A stretch of 64,000 bases of DNA from CAIQPV01 sp963719855 (GCA_963719855.1 CAVRDK010000004.1:1364001-1428000), one strand, 5' to 3'. Shown: positions 8,791 to 17,907, numbered from the stretch's first letter. The notes: generated by a model from the sequence alone, not told the origin. Translations and numbers: made by a program.

Positions 8791-9231
8791 TTATCCTAGG
8801 CAATCCGCCCAGTTGTTCGGGGTTTCGTAAATGCGCACCCGTTCCAGTTGCAGATGGTTGCCATAGGTGTCGCGATAGGCACTGTCGAGTTGCTTGAATG
8901 CGAGCATCGCCAGGTTTTCTGCGGTGGGGGGCACTTCCATCACCACGGTCTTGTGGTCGGGCAAGGTGTTTAAAAAATCAAGCACCACGCGGTCGCCGCG
9001 ATACACCAGAAAGGCGTGATCCCATGCATCCACCAGTTGCTCCTTGGCGATACGCTTCACATCTGAAAAATCCATCACCATGCCCTGCTCGGACACACCT
9101 TCGGTGGTGATGATGTCGCCGGACAGGGTGATTTCGATGGCGTAGCGGTGACCGTGCAGGTGCTTGCACTGGCTGTTGTGGTTGGGGATGCGGTGGCCTG
9201 CATCGAATTCGAGTCTGCGGGTGATTTGCAT
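8791..9231 (-). CDS. queD: 6-carboxytetrahydropterin synthase QueD (queuosine/7-deazaguanine pathway)
   Basis: 146-residue protein of the PTPS/QueD family. It converts dihydroneopterin triphosphate to 6-carboxytetrahydropterin, an early step to preQ0 and queuosine in tRNA. The zinc histidines and active-site cysteine are visible: AGHR near residue 12 and C23-K-H-L-H-G-H. A late WDHAF motif is also conserved. It starts at ATG 9231 (MQITRRLEFDAGH). It lies 29 bp downstream of the TgpA gene on the same strand and may be read through from it. Confidence 0.88.
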   Translation of the reverse strand: MQITRRLEFDAGHRIPNHNSQCKHLHGHRYAIEITLSGDIITTEGVSEQGMVMDFSDVKRIAKEQLVDAWDHAFLVYRGDRVVLDFLNTLPDHKTVVMEVPPTAENLAMLAFKQLDSAYRDTYGNHLQLERVRIYETPNNWADCLG

Positions 9232-9260
9232 GGTGTGCTTGTGCGGTGAGTATCTGCGAA

Positions 9261-11207
9261 TTATAACTTGAATGCCGCAACTGCGCGGTGCAAGGCTTGC
9301 AATGCACCGGTGTCGAGCTGTCCCCCATAGCGCAACGCGACATAGCGCGTAGTGATGTCGGCGATGGCGGGGGCGAGTTGTGGTCTTGTTTGCGCGGCGC
9401 GGGCGGCAAAGTCCTGCGGCCCTTCGTGTGCGCCGCGCACGAGGCCTCTTTTCGCCAGCTTGCGGCAGAATTTCAGGTACAGGCGTTGTGCTTCGTCTTT
9501 ATTTCGCACCGTCAGTTGGCGCAGCATGAGCAGGGTGAAGACTCCGACCAACAGCGCCATGCCACCCAGTATAGTGAACGCCATGCGCTGCCAGGTGATT
9601 TCTTCCATCCCCATCCGGGTAAGGAACGCGAATTGCCGTTCCGTGTTGTAGCCCAGCACCCACTGGTTCCACTGGTTGGTCAGCGCGTCCAGATTGAGCC
9701 TGAAGTTGATCAGCCATGGAGATTGTGCGCGCGCCATCCAAGGCAGCGTAGCGCTGTCGCTCTGAGGTAGGGCGGCTGCCATGCCGAGTTCCACACGTGT
9801 CGGGGCGACGGCGGCGGTGGGGTCGATGCGCACCCAGCCGCGCCCGCGCAACCATATTTCGGCCCATGCATGGGCATCGGACTGGCGCACGATGTAGTAC
9901 TTGCCGAGATCGTTGTATTCACCGCCCTGATAGCCGGTCACGACGCGCGCCGGAATGCCCGCCGCGCGCATCAGGAACACAAAGCTGGAAGCATAGTGTT
10001 CACAGAAACCCTTGCGCGTCCCGAACAGGAAATCGTCTATCTCATGGGTACCCAGCGTCGGCGGCGACAGAGTGTACTGGAAGCCTTCACGGTTGAAATA
10101 AGCGAGAGCCGTGCGCGTTATGGCCTCGTCGTTGTCCGAATTGGCGTGCCACTCTGCGGCGAGTTTTTGCGCGCGCGGGTTAAGGTTGAGTGGGATGGTC
10201 AAGGCCCGCACTAACTGGCGCGGATCTTCCTCTGCATTGGCGCGGTAGCCGAGTTGTGAATGTGCGGTATAGCGCAGGCGTGATGTGACTGGGGCTTTTT
10301 GCCGCACCTGAAAGTCGTAAGTCATCCCGGCCGGAACCGAAATCTGGGTGGGCATTTCCAGCATGAACAGCCAGGTTTTGTTGTGCGGTTCCAGCGTGAC
10401 CGTGTAATCGATGGGATAGGCCAGATTGTCCAATCGAGTGGGTTTGACGCGCAAATAGCCACTTCGGCCCGGTGTCCAGGTCTTCCCGTCGAAATCCCAC
10501 AACACCGGCCCGCGCCAGTACATCTGATTGCGTCGCGGCGGCTGTCCATTGAACACTACGCGGAACGCGACCGCATCGGACAGCGCAAGATGGCCTACGC
10601 TGCCGGGCGACATCTTGTCGTCCAGACCGCTGGTAGCATAAGCATCCTGCGGCAACCCCCACAGCGGCCCCTGCACGCGCGGGAACAGCACGAACAGGAT
10701 GAGCGTGAGCGGGATCGCCTGGAGCAGCAGTATCCCGGCAATGCGCAAGCGCAGGCGCAGGGCCAGAGTACCGGATTGCAGATGCACCCAGGTCGCCAGG
10801 ACGACCAGCAGCGTGGCGAACATGAACAACGCCGTGAGCATGCTTTGCGAATATAAAAATTCGGTGATGATGACGAAGCAGGCGAGGTAAATCGCGACTG
10901 TTGCATCGCGTGCGGAACGCACTTCCAGCAGTTTGAGCGTGGACAGCAAAACCAGCAAAGTGACCCCCGCCTCGCGTCCGAATATCGTGTGGAAGCTGAT
11001 GAGGATGCCGCCTACGCTGCCCGCCACGATGCTGAGCAGCAGCCAGCGCGGCGGCAGCGGTTGATTGCTGTGAGCTAGCCAGGCGCGCCAGCCCAGCAGT
11101 ATGGCGCTCAGAGAGATGACCCAAAGCGGCAGATGTTCGATGTGCGGTGCGCTGATCAGCAGCACGCAAGCGAGCAGGCCGTAAATTAGATGGGAGTCGA
11201 GTTTCAT
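9261..11207 (-). CDS. TgpA-like transmembrane transglutaminase (DUF3488)
   Basis: The 648-residue product has about seven membrane segments in the first 200 residues and one near 560. Between them is a periplasmic transglutaminase-core domain with the Cys of GFCEHYASS, the His of SDAHAWAE and the Asp of WVRIDPT as catalytic triad. The family (TgpA of Pseudomonas) has transglutaminase activity; physiological substrates are not settled. The start is set at ATG 11207, which overlaps the upstream DUF58 stop as ATGA. A longer in-frame reading to 11471 lies wholly inside DUF58 and is rejected. It is the last gene of a moxR-DUF58-tgpA operon. Confidence 0.88.
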   Translation of the reverse strand: MKLDSHLIYGLLACVLLISAPHIEHLPLWVISLSAILLGWRAWLAHSNQPLPPRWLLLSIVAGSVGGILISFHTIFGREAGVTLLVLLSTLKLLEVRSARDATVAIYLACFVIITEFLYSQSMLTALFMFATLLVVLATWVHLQSGTLALRLRLRIAGILLLQAIPLTLILFVLFPRVQGPLWGLPQDAYATSGLDDKMSPGSVGHLALSDAVAFRVVFNGQPPRRNQMYWRGPVLWDFDGKTWTPGRSGYLRVKPTRLDNLAYPIDYTVTLEPHNKTWLFMLEMPTQISVPAGMTYDFQVRQKAPVTSRLRYTAHSQLGYRANAEEDPRQLVRALTIPLNLNPRAQKLAAEWHANSDNDEAITRTALAYFNREGFQYTLSPPTLGTHEIDDFLFGTRKGFCEHYASSFVFLMRAAGIPARVVTGYQGGEYNDLGKYYIVRQSDAHAWAEIWLRGRGWVRIDPTAAVAPTRVELGMAAALPQSDSATLPWMARAQSPWLINFRLNLDALTNQWNQWVLGYNTERQFAFLTRMGMEEITWQRMAFTILGGMALLVGVFTLLMLRQLTVRNKDEAQRLYLKFCRKLAKRGLVRGAHEGPQDFAARAAQTRPQLAPAIADITTRYVALRYGGQLDTGALQALHRAVAAFKL

Positions 11208-12154
11208 GTTGGCAATCCGCACAAAGCCAGTGCGCGCAGGCATTCGGTCCGGTGCGCCGCACCATGTACCGGTGGCAATTCGATGTCCGGTAGGCGCAGG
11301 CCGTAATGTACTCCCCGCGCATCGGCGTCCAGCACCCAGCGCGTCAGTATCTCCAGTTTGCGCTCGGTGGCCAGTGCGGGCAGCAGCGCCCAGTCCAGCC
11401 ATAGTTCCTGCCCCTGTCGCGAGCTGAACTGCTTGACCTGCAAGCCCTGCTCGCGCGCCAGCGCTTTCCATGCGATGCGCGGCAGCGCGTCGCCCGCCAC
11501 GTAGCTGCGCAGCCCGGAAAAATCCTCATCGCCCGCCACGTTGAATTTTCCCGTGCCGCCTTGCTCCGAACTGGCGGGCAGCGGCTGGTGCGCGGCAGGC
11601 TTGGGATACACCAGACAGCGCGTATCGAATTGCAGGTACGACCATGCATGATACAGGCCGAGCGGAAATTCGGTATGCAACGTCAGGCTGCCAGAGCTTA
11701 GCCAGCCGCGCTGTGCGGCGAGAAGGGGAAGTTTTATCTCTACGCCTTGTTGTGCAGGGATGTCGAACGTCACGCTGTGCCCATTGCCATCGTGAAGTTT
11801 GAGGTGGTAGCGCGGCAACCTGCCGTTGTTATGGAAATGGAACACGAACTGCGCCATATCTCCGGCGAATACCGCGTCGGCACGCCCGGCGCGTATTTCC
11901 AGTTGTGCCATATTGCGGAAGGTGTGCATCATGGTCATCAGGGCCGTGGTACCGAGCAGGAAAGTCAGCACGTAACCGAGACTCAAGTTGTAATTGATAT
12001 CGCCCATCAGCATCAACAGCAGTACGAAGACGAAACCTATGCCTTGCCGCGTGGGGATGATGAAAATGCGGCGCTGGTTAAGTGTGATCGTTCCGCTCTC
12101 GATTTTTGGGCGGAACAGCCAGGTGCGGAATTGTTGTTTGAGTGCGGTAAGCAC
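11204..12154 (-). CDS. DUF58-domain protein
   Basis: 316-residue protein with two N-terminal membrane segments (about residues 30-75) and a DUF58 region with a VWA-like fold near 200-300 (SGLRSYVAGD, RIAWKALAR). DUF58 genes are nearly always found beside a MoxR ATPase, as here. The pair is thought to act like chaperone and adaptor on an envelope target, perhaps the TgpA product. The stop overlaps the TgpA start by 4 bp (ATGA). The gene begins 11 bp after the MoxR gene. Confidence 0.85.
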   Translation of the reverse strand: MLTALKQQFRTWLFRPKIESGTITLNQRRIFIIPTRQGIGFVFVLLLMLMGDINYNLSLGYVLTFLLGTTALMTMMHTFRNMAQLEIRAGRADAVFAGDMAQFVFHFHNNGRLPRYHLKLHDGNGHSVTFDIPAQQGVEIKLPLLAAQRGWLSSGSLTLHTEFPLGLYHAWSYLQFDTRCLVYPKPAAHQPLPASSEQGGTGKFNVAGDEDFSGLRSYVAGDALPRIAWKALAREQGLQVKQFSSRQGQELWLDWALLPALATERKLEILTRWVLDADARGVHYGLRLPDIELPPVHGAAHRTECLRALALCGLPT

Positions 12155-12165
12155 GTTGAAAATCT

Positions 12166-13083
12166 CTATGGAATGGCCACGGCCTCGATCAACTCGCGCG
12201 CCAGTTTGCCGCCATCCGAGATTTGCACATCCTGTACGCTTTGCAGGCGGTGGCTGGCAACACCGGGCAATACCGCCTGCACGTCTTCCGGGATGACGGC
12301 ATTGCGTTCATCCAGCAATGCCCATGCACGTGCCGCAGCGAGCAATGAGAGTCCGGCGCGGGGCGAAAGGCCGTGCACGAAGCGCGCCGATTCGCGCGTG
12401 TGGCGCAGGATGGCCTGCGCGTAGTCGAGCAGGGCAGGGGAGACGTATACCTGCCTCACTTGCTGTTGCAGGGCGAGCAATTCAGACGCTTCCATCTGCG
12501 GCGTGAGTTTGGATACGATCTCGCGCCGCTCCACTCCGGCGAGCAAACCGCGCTCTGCTTGCGCATCGGGATAGCCGAGTTCAATGCGCATCAGGAAGCG
12601 GTCGAGTTGCGATTCCGGCAGCGGAAAGGTGCCGATCTGGTAGGTGGGGTTCTGCGTGGCGATGACGAAGAATGGCGTGGGCAGCGGGCGCGTGACGCTC
12701 TCGGTGGTCACCTGCTGCTCCTCCATCGCCTCCAGCAGCGCGCTCTGCGTCTTGGGCGTGGCGCGGTTGATTTCATCAGCCAGGATCATCTGCGCGAAAA
12801 TCGGGCCGGGGTGGAATTTAAAATCCCCGCTTTCGCGCTGATATACCGACACACCGAGAATGTCGGCGGGCAACATGTCGCTGGTGAACTGGATGCGCTG
12901 AAACTGCAAGCCGAGCGAACGCGCCAGCGCATGCGCCAGCGTGGTCTTGCCCACGCCCGGCAGGTCTTCGATCAACAAATGACCGCGCGCCAGCAGACAG
13001 GCCAGCGCCAGCCTGATCTGGTGCGGTTTGCCGAGAATGACCTGTTCGGCTTGGGAGATAACGTTGTGCAATGAATTGCTCAT
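12166..13083 (-). CDS. MoxR-family AAA+ ATPase
   Basis: A protein of about 305 residues with Walker A LPGVGKT near residue 38-45 and Walker B ILADEINRA, followed by the conserved ATQNP sensor motif. MoxR ATPases are chaperone-like and act with VWA/DUF58 partners, which follow immediately downstream. I start at ATG 13083 (MSNSLHNVIS); an in-frame ATG at 13098 adds five residues. Neither has a strong ribosome site. It is the first gene of the three-gene operon running to 9261. Confidence 0.87.
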   Translation of the reverse strand: MSNSLHNVISQAEQVILGKPHQIRLALACLLARGHLLIEDLPGVGKTTLAHALARSLGLQFQRIQFTSDMLPADILGVSVYQRESGDFKFHPGPIFAQMILADEINRATPKTQSALLEAMEEQQVTTESVTRPLPTPFFVIATQNPTYQIGTFPLPESQLDRFLMRIELGYPDAQAERGLLAGVERREIVSKLTPQMEASELLALQQQVRQVYVSPALLDYAQAILRHTRESARFVHGLSPRAGLSLLAAARAWALLDERNAVIPEDVQAVLPGVASHRLQSVQDVQISDGGKLARELIEAVAIP

Positions 13084-13309
13084 GGGTGATGCTCGCATAA
13101 TCTATGATGGTGTTGCGAACGATAAGCTACCTAAGCGGCTTTCACAATAGTTACCCGTGCCAGATTACAAACTTCATGTTTCGCCCCTTATTGATCACTG
13201 ATTTGCGCTTAGGAATTATTTTTGCTGCGGAAGCGAGCTACTTTTCTAAATCCTGTATATCATAAGCAGTGATCGCGGTATTCTTATAACTTTACGCAAT
13301 GCTAGCATT

Positions 13310-14647
13310 ATGACCATATCAAATATATTACCTGAACAATTTTCCGATCTCCCCATTTCAAAAGAGCTAGGTGTCCGCTATAGGATATTGAGGCAAATTG
13401 GATTGGGTGGATTCGGCGTGGTTTATCTTGCGCTGGACAATTTCGAGCAACGACAAGTCGCTATTAAGGTTGCGCGTTGGGGTGATGCTGTTGATGTAAA
13501 GAAGAAGATGTACAGACTTTGGATGAATGAAGTGAAGTCGACTGGGCAACTAAAACACCCGTTTATCGTGGAAACCTATGAAGCTGGATTGGTAGCGGGG
13601 GGTGAATATATTGTTATGGAATACCTTTCTGGCGGGACACTAAAACCCTTTATTCAACCAGAAAACTTACTACCCATTGAACGAGTGGTTGAAATTATAT
13701 TCAAGGTATGCAAAGCGCTTGAATACGTTTATTCTTTTAATATATTGCATCGTGATATCAAACCCAGCAATATTCTTCTTAATCATAATGGCGACATTAA
13801 GGTCTCAGATTTTGGCTCTTGTTATCAAACCGATAGCAGTGAGACACAGGTGCTCGATGTTGGCACGTTTGATTATGTGCCGCCTGAGCAATTCAAGAAG
13901 GTTTCTCCCAACGTTCAGTTTGACATCTATGCCACTGGATTGATGGCATATCAGTTGCTTACCGGCCATGCGCCATATACTGGCGACACCACCGAAAGTC
14001 TAATTTATCAGAAGCTTTATGTTGATCCTCCCCCTTTATCGGAATGGCGTCAGAATATTCCGGCAAGGCTCTCTGAAGTTGTTTTGCGAGCAATTGCGCG
14101 CGACCCGGAGCAGCGTTACTGCGAATGGAAGACCTTCAGCGATGATCTTGAGGGAGCAATGTCAACTGCGGGCAAGGCCAAGGAGATTGCCAATGACAGT
14201 TCCAAATACACCGCACTGTGCAAGCTTGATTTTTTCCGTGAATTTGACCAGAAAGAACTTTGGGAGACTATTCAAATTAGCAATTGGATACGCTACAAGG
14301 CTGGTGAGGTAGTTTTTTCTGAAGGAGATGCCGGCACAAGTATTTATGTCATCATCATCGGAGAGGCAGATGTATTGAAGGGGGACTTGGAAATAAACCA
14401 TATGAGACAGGGAGCTTGTTTTGGCGAATTGGCTTATATTGATAAGGTAAGCCATTTGCGCACTGCCAGCGTGGTAGCTTCGACAATGCTGGTTGCTCTA
14501 TGTATTGATGGTGAGCGTTTGCGCAATTCCAGTGACGGGCTTCAGGCTCGTTTTTCAGGTGCATTGCTAAGAGCGGTGCTTAGCAAAATTACCCAAGCTG
14601 ACAAGCGTTATATAGCCATGATCGAAAATGGCAATATATCGTTTTAA
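13310..14647 (+). CDS. Ser/Thr protein kinase with C-terminal cyclic-nucleotide-binding domain
   Basis: 445-residue soluble protein. The Hanks-type kinase domain (about 20-285) is complete: glycine loop 31-36, K53, HRD at 147-149, DFG at 167-169, PPEQ at 191-194. A cNMP-binding domain follows (about 305-430), with the phosphate-binding cassette FGELAY (371-376) and R384 in LRTAS, the residues that hold the cyclic phosphate in CRP and PKG. The order kinase-then-cNMP is reversed relative to eukaryotic PKG. It faces an FHA-cyclase gene 376 bp away, which suggests regulation by the cyclic nucleotide made by that enzyme (inference). The gene is A+T richer than its neighbours. Confidence 0.88.
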   Translation: MTISNILPEQFSDLPISKELGVRYRILRQIGLGGFGVVYLALDNFEQRQVAIKVARWGDAVDVKKKMYRLWMNEVKSTGQLKHPFIVETYEAGLVAGGEYIVMEYLSGGTLKPFIQPENLLPIERVVEIIFKVCKALEYVYSFNILHRDIKPSNILLNHNGDIKVSDFGSCYQTDSSETQVLDVGTFDYVPPEQFKKVSPNVQFDIYATGLMAYQLLTGHAPYTGDTTESLIYQKLYVDPPPLSEWRQNIPARLSEVVLRAIARDPEQRYCEWKTFSDDLEGAMSTAGKAKEIANDSSKYTALCKLDFFREFDQKELWETIQISNWIRYKAGEVVFSEGDAGTSIYVIIIGEADVLKGDLEINHMRQGACFGELAYIDKVSHLRTASVVASTMLVALCIDGERLRNSSDGLQARFSGALLRAVLSKITQADKRYIAMIENGNISF

Positions 14648-14740
14648 TTCAGTTAGGTAAACCTCAGGCTATGCCGGGGGGTTCAGTTAGGTTTGACCGT
14701 TCCGGCGGTCATTGAAAAGCAACGTTAAAATTCAGCAACA

Positions 14741-14852
14741 TCATTCCCTCCCCCTTGCAGGGGGAGGGGTAGGGAGGGGGTAGAAACTAAGCATGAGCAT
14801 AATCAAAATTTCTACCCCCATCCCAACCTTCCTCCTGCAAGGAGGAAGGAGT
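14741..14852. repeat. Dispersed repeat C (C/G-run palindromes)
   Basis: Two palindromes, CCCTCCCCC-ttgca-GGGGGAGGG (14746-14768) and CCTTCCTCC-tgcaa-GGAGGAAGG (about 14828-14850), are joined by a centre with CTACCCCC/GGGGGTAG. The same unit recurs at 22239-22379 and 44999-45157, where it is interrupted by element B. Confidence 0.7.
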
Positions 14853-14861
14853 AAAAAACCC

Positions 14862-14877
14862 GCCGCCTTCAGGCGGC
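14862..14877. repeat. Hairpin GCCGCC-ttca-GGCGGC
   Basis: A perfect 6-bp stem with a 4-nt loop, preceded by an A-run (14853-14858). Read on the minus strand it has a T-rich flank and could terminate the FHA-cyclase transcript; this is uncertain. Confidence 0.4.
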
Positions 14878-14918
14878 TCACGGTTTTATCGGCTCCTTTG
14901 AGGGGCTGACCTAATAAG

Positions 14919-14937
14919 CCCCCGGCTTTGCCGGGGG
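14919..14937. terminator. Strong G+C hairpin, probable bidirectional terminator
   Basis: CCCCCGGC-ttt-GCCGGGGG is an 8-bp perfect stem with a 3-nt loop, followed by TAATTTAA. It sits between the convergent kinase (ending 14647) and cyclase (ending 15024). There is no long U-tract, so the call is moderate. Confidence 0.45.
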
Positions 14938-15023
14938 TAATTTAACTAGGCCGTCTTGCCAGTTAACCGGTGAATGCAACGATGAAGACTTGGTTATTAA
15001 TTCTGTCAGAGTGGTGTGTATTT

Positions 15024-15932
15024 TCACGCTGAGGCCGGGGCAATCGAGAATTCCACAAGATCGTGCGGATTGTCTGAATAAGGTTGCCCTAGACTGATAG
15101 AGCCAGAGTTGCGCAGGACAAGTTCCTCGCGGCCAAGACGAACCGAGTTACCATCGGCGAAACGGACAAAAGTTCCATTTGTGCTCTGATCCGCAATTAC
15201 GAATTTTCCGAAACGCAATTCGATGCGTGCATGTTGTCGCGAAGCGAAATCATGTTTTACCAACATATCACAGGCGTCATCGCGTCCTAATATGGCACTT
15301 TTTTGATGGTCATTTATTTTGCATGTCTTGTCGCGATAACGTAGCGTCAATTCACTGTTGCCTTCCTGTGAATTGCGATAAGTGGGCTTGCCTATTCGAG
15401 TAAGAACCGCATCGTCGTCTTCCCATATGATCCGAAATATATCGAGCTGCTCTTGTTTGCCTTTCAAAGCCGCACGCATTATCTGCTGAGTTTTGCTGCG
15501 CAAGCCAGAAGGCAGTGAATTAACGGCAGCCAGAGTAGCAATGATCTGGCTGGCACGGGTTATTGAGGCAACACGTGCCGCAACATTGATTGTGTCGCCA
15601 TACACTTTTCCCGATTCGCTAGTCACGCTGCCGTAGTGAAAACCGATACGAATGTGCATCGGATGCTCTCCCCAAAAATCGCCATTTTCTACCATCTGTT
15701 GCATGGCACAAGCAGCATTCATGGCGTTTTCAGCGCTGTGAAAGGTGCATAATATTTCATCGCCTATTGTCTCGATCAGCGTACCCTGATTGGCAGTCAT
15801 TCCGTCAATCATGATAGAAAGACACTGCGTAATCAGTCGATGGGCTATCTCATCACCGCAGCTCTCATAGAGCGCAGTGCTCCCACAAATATCAGCAAAC
15901 ATGACTGCGAGTTCTTCTGTGTGTTTGGACAT
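15024..15932 (-). CDS. Class III nucleotidyl cyclase with C-terminal FHA domain
   Basis: 302-residue soluble protein. The cyclase domain (about 6-165) keeps metal Asp D14 and D58 and the transition-state N116 and R120. The purine-specifying pair, normally Lys and Asp in adenylate cyclases, reads E54 (in ETIGDE) and K109 (in GKVYGDT), so cAMP is not assured. The FHA domain (about 190-290) has GR at 216-217, SRQH at 231-234 and NGT at 252-254, the phospho-threonine-binding motifs. It lies between two Ser/Thr kinase genes, which are plausible writers of its ligand (inference). It starts at ATG 15932. Confidence 0.88.
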   Translation of the reverse strand: MSKHTEELAVMFADICGSTALYESCGDEIAHRLITQCLSIMIDGMTANQGTLIETIGDEILCTFHSAENAMNAACAMQQMVENGDFWGEHPMHIRIGFHYGSVTSESGKVYGDTINVAARVASITRASQIIATLAAVNSLPSGLRSKTQQIMRAALKGKQEQLDIFRIIWEDDDAVLTRIGKPTYRNSQEGNSELTLRYRDKTCKINDHQKSAILGRDDACDMLVKHDFASRQHARIELRFGKFVIADQSTNGTFVRFADGNSVRLGREELVLRNSGSISLGQPYSDNPHDLVEFSIAPASA

Positions 15933-15985
15933 GCCTGGATTTCCTTAATTCTAGTAGTGCGCTTCAATAAAATATTTACACAAAA

Positions 15986-16057
15986 CCGTTCGGCCTGAGC
16001 TTGTCGAAGGCTAGTGGCAGCAAGGCGCCAGCGGTTCGACAAGCTCACCGCGAACGG
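15986..16057. repeat. Dispersed palindromic repeat A (inverted pair)
   Basis: CCGTTCGGCCTGAGCTTGTC (and GAAGG) at 15986-16010 is mirrored by GGTTCGACAAGCTCACCGCG (and AACGG) at 16033-16057. This REP-like sequence is widespread in proteobacterial genomes. Other copies here are at 18150, 19679, 26294, 58118 and 62014. Confidence 0.8.
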
Positions 16058-16119
16058 TAAAGGTTTTGCTGAAACGCACTGCTATTTTCCCATACACTTT
16101 CGTAAGCAGGGAATTTGAA

Positions 16120-17907
16120 TTAGGCGCGCTGCAATGCCTCCGGCAGTTTATCCGTGCTGCCAAGGAGAAAGTGGCCGATGTCCTCCAGCAACGTCGGCGT
16201 AACATCTTCTACTTTGAGTTTGAAGTCGATGTCGCCGAAAGCTTCGATATTGTTGGTATGCGCGTCGATGCAGTCTTCCCTATAATTGCCCTTGAACTGA
16301 AGCTGCATAGGAAAATCAGGAGCCAGATGCACTTGAACCCACTCCTCCTGCGCGCCCTTGCTGAGCACATCTAGGTCGTCGAGCGAGTGCAGCTTCAGCT
16401 TGTTCAGTTGATCCTTCAGCGCGTCAAGCATATCCCGTGGCCGCGAGATCACCATCGGCGCAGGCGCACACAAAATAATACTGAGAGAAACATAATCCAG
16501 CAATCCTGAATCAGAAGGGGCCAGCCTGCGGCTGTCGGTGTGAGCGCTCCGGCACGTCAGGTTTCTGTAGATCGTCCGGCGACCGAAGTTATAGGATCGG
16601 TTGATTGTCGGCTCCTCTTTTTTTACATGCTGGGCAAGGGCGTCGAGGAAGCTGGCAATGCTTCCCAGCGTCTCGTGCAGGCGCTGGGCTTTGGTTTGTT
16701 GCTCAACGGCTTGCGGCACGGATTGCTTCGCTTCAAGGTTGCCCTCTGCCTTGAGTGCCAATCCGGCGGACAGGGTCGATTCGCTCACGGCCTCCCGTAC
16801 CGGCTGAGGCACAACAGTATCCGCAATGGGGGCCAAGGCTAATATCAGCGTCTGATCGGACTGGGACAGTGCTGGTTTGCTTGTTCCGAGGCTGGTACTC
16901 TGCTTCGCTTCCTCCAGTTGCTTCTCAATGTTCGTACTTAGTGTCCCCAGATCGAAATTAATAACCGGAGCCGGGATATTGTCGTTCACCTGCGGGTCTT
17001 TAGTCGTCTTGGGGATTACCAACGTCGCATCTGAAGTTCTGGAAATTACCAATGTCGCATCTGCATCCAACGTTTGTGCTAAAGAAACGGCGCCGGGACT
17101 TGTTGCCAGATTAAGTGCTTGCTTGAATTCCGCAGCCGTCTGAAAGCGGTCTTCCTGCTGCTTGGACATCGCTTTTGTTACGACCTCTTCGAGGGCTTTC
17201 GATATCTCAGGGTTAAGTTCAGATGGCAGCACAGGCGCTTGGCACAGCACCTTGTGCATGAGGGTGGTCGGATTGCCGGTAAATGGCCGATCCCCGGTCA
17301 GGAACTGATACAGGATAACGCCTGACGAGTAGATGTCGCTGCGACGATCCACAACAAGCCCCCTGAACTGCTCCGGTGACATATAGGCGGGCGTGCCAAG
17401 CACCGTACCAACTTGTGTGAGATCCGATGATTCGATTCTGGCAATGCCAAAATCGACAACCTTTATCTGGTTGTCTTTGGTGATAATGATGTTGGAGGGC
17501 TTGATGTCCCGATGCACCACGCCACGGCCGTGCGCATAGTCGAGTGCGTCAAGGATCTGCTGCATGATATGCAAGCTGTCCTTTATCTGGAATCGCTCTA
17601 GCTTGTCAAAATATTCCTTCAGTTCTTTGCCGAGGATGAATTCCATAGCGATGAATGCCATGTCGTCTTCCTCGGCATACTCGTAAACAGCAACAATATT
17701 GGGATGCGTGAGGCGTCCTGCCGCCTGCGCTTCGCGGCGAAACCGGCTGAGCGCTTCCTGGGCTTCTGATTGATCGATCAGGGATTTCTGGACTGTCTTG
17801 ATGGCGACGGTACGCTCTATGAATGGATCAAAACCTTCATAGACAATACCCATGGCTCCGCGCCCAAGCTCGCGCTTGATCTCGTACTTGCCGAGTTTAG
17901 TTAACAC
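16120..17907 (-). CDS. Ser/Thr protein kinase with uncharacterised C-terminal region
   Basis: 595-residue protein. The N-terminal Hanks kinase (about 8-270) has a GRGAMG loop (15-20), K37, HRD at 132-134, DFG at 152-154 and SPEQ. A low-complexity linker follows (about 275-400), with two near-copies of the motif DATLVI. The last 190 residues form an unassigned domain rich in hydrophobic and acidic residues; no membrane segment is obvious, unlike many PASTA-type kinases. It shares strand with the FHA-cyclase gene, 187 bp upstream of it, with repeat A between. It probably phosphorylates FHA-domain partners, but this is inferred. Confidence 0.85.
   Translation of the reverse strand: MLTKLGKYEIKRELGRGAMGIVYEGFDPFIERTVAIKTVQKSLIDQSEAQEALSRFRREAQAAGRLTHPNIVAVYEYAEEDDMAFIAMEFILGKELKEYFDKLERFQIKDSLHIMQQILDALDYAHGRGVVHRDIKPSNIIITKDNQIKVVDFGIARIESSDLTQVGTVLGTPAYMSPEQFRGLVVDRRSDIYSSGVILYQFLTGDRPFTGNPTTLMHKVLCQAPVLPSELNPEISKALEEVVTKAMSKQQEDRFQTAAEFKQALNLATSPGAVSLAQTLDADATLVISRTSDATLVIPKTTKDPQVNDNIPAPVINFDLGTLSTNIEKQLEEAKQSTSLGTSKPALSQSDQTLILALAPIADTVVPQPVREAVSESTLSAGLALKAEGNLEAKQSVPQAVEQQTKAQRLHETLGSIASFLDALAQHVKKEEPTINRSYNFGRRTIYRNLTCRSAHTDSRRLAPSDSGLLDYVSLSIILCAPAPMVISRPRDMLDALKDQLNKLKLHSLDDLDVLSKGAQEEWVQVHLAPDFPMQLQFKGNYREDCIDAHTNNIEAFGDIDFKLKVEDVTPTLLEDIGHFLLGSTDKLPEALQRA

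Larger units (their letters stand above)
14648..15023. other. 376-bp gene-free stretch with repeat C and two hairpins
   Basis: It lies between two convergent genes. It holds a C-type repeat (14741-14852), a GCCGCC/GGCGGC hairpin and a strong G+C hairpin, listed separately. No coding potential was seen. Confidence 0.6.

Noticed and set aside
10180..11322. 380-codon minus-strand reading overlapping TgpA
   Set aside because: It lies in another frame of the TgpA/DUF58 genes, whose motifs are clear; a high G+C shadow.
14741..14852. CRISPR-like spacing of repeats
   Set aside because: The palindromes are not regularly spaced and recur as single units elsewhere; no cas genes.
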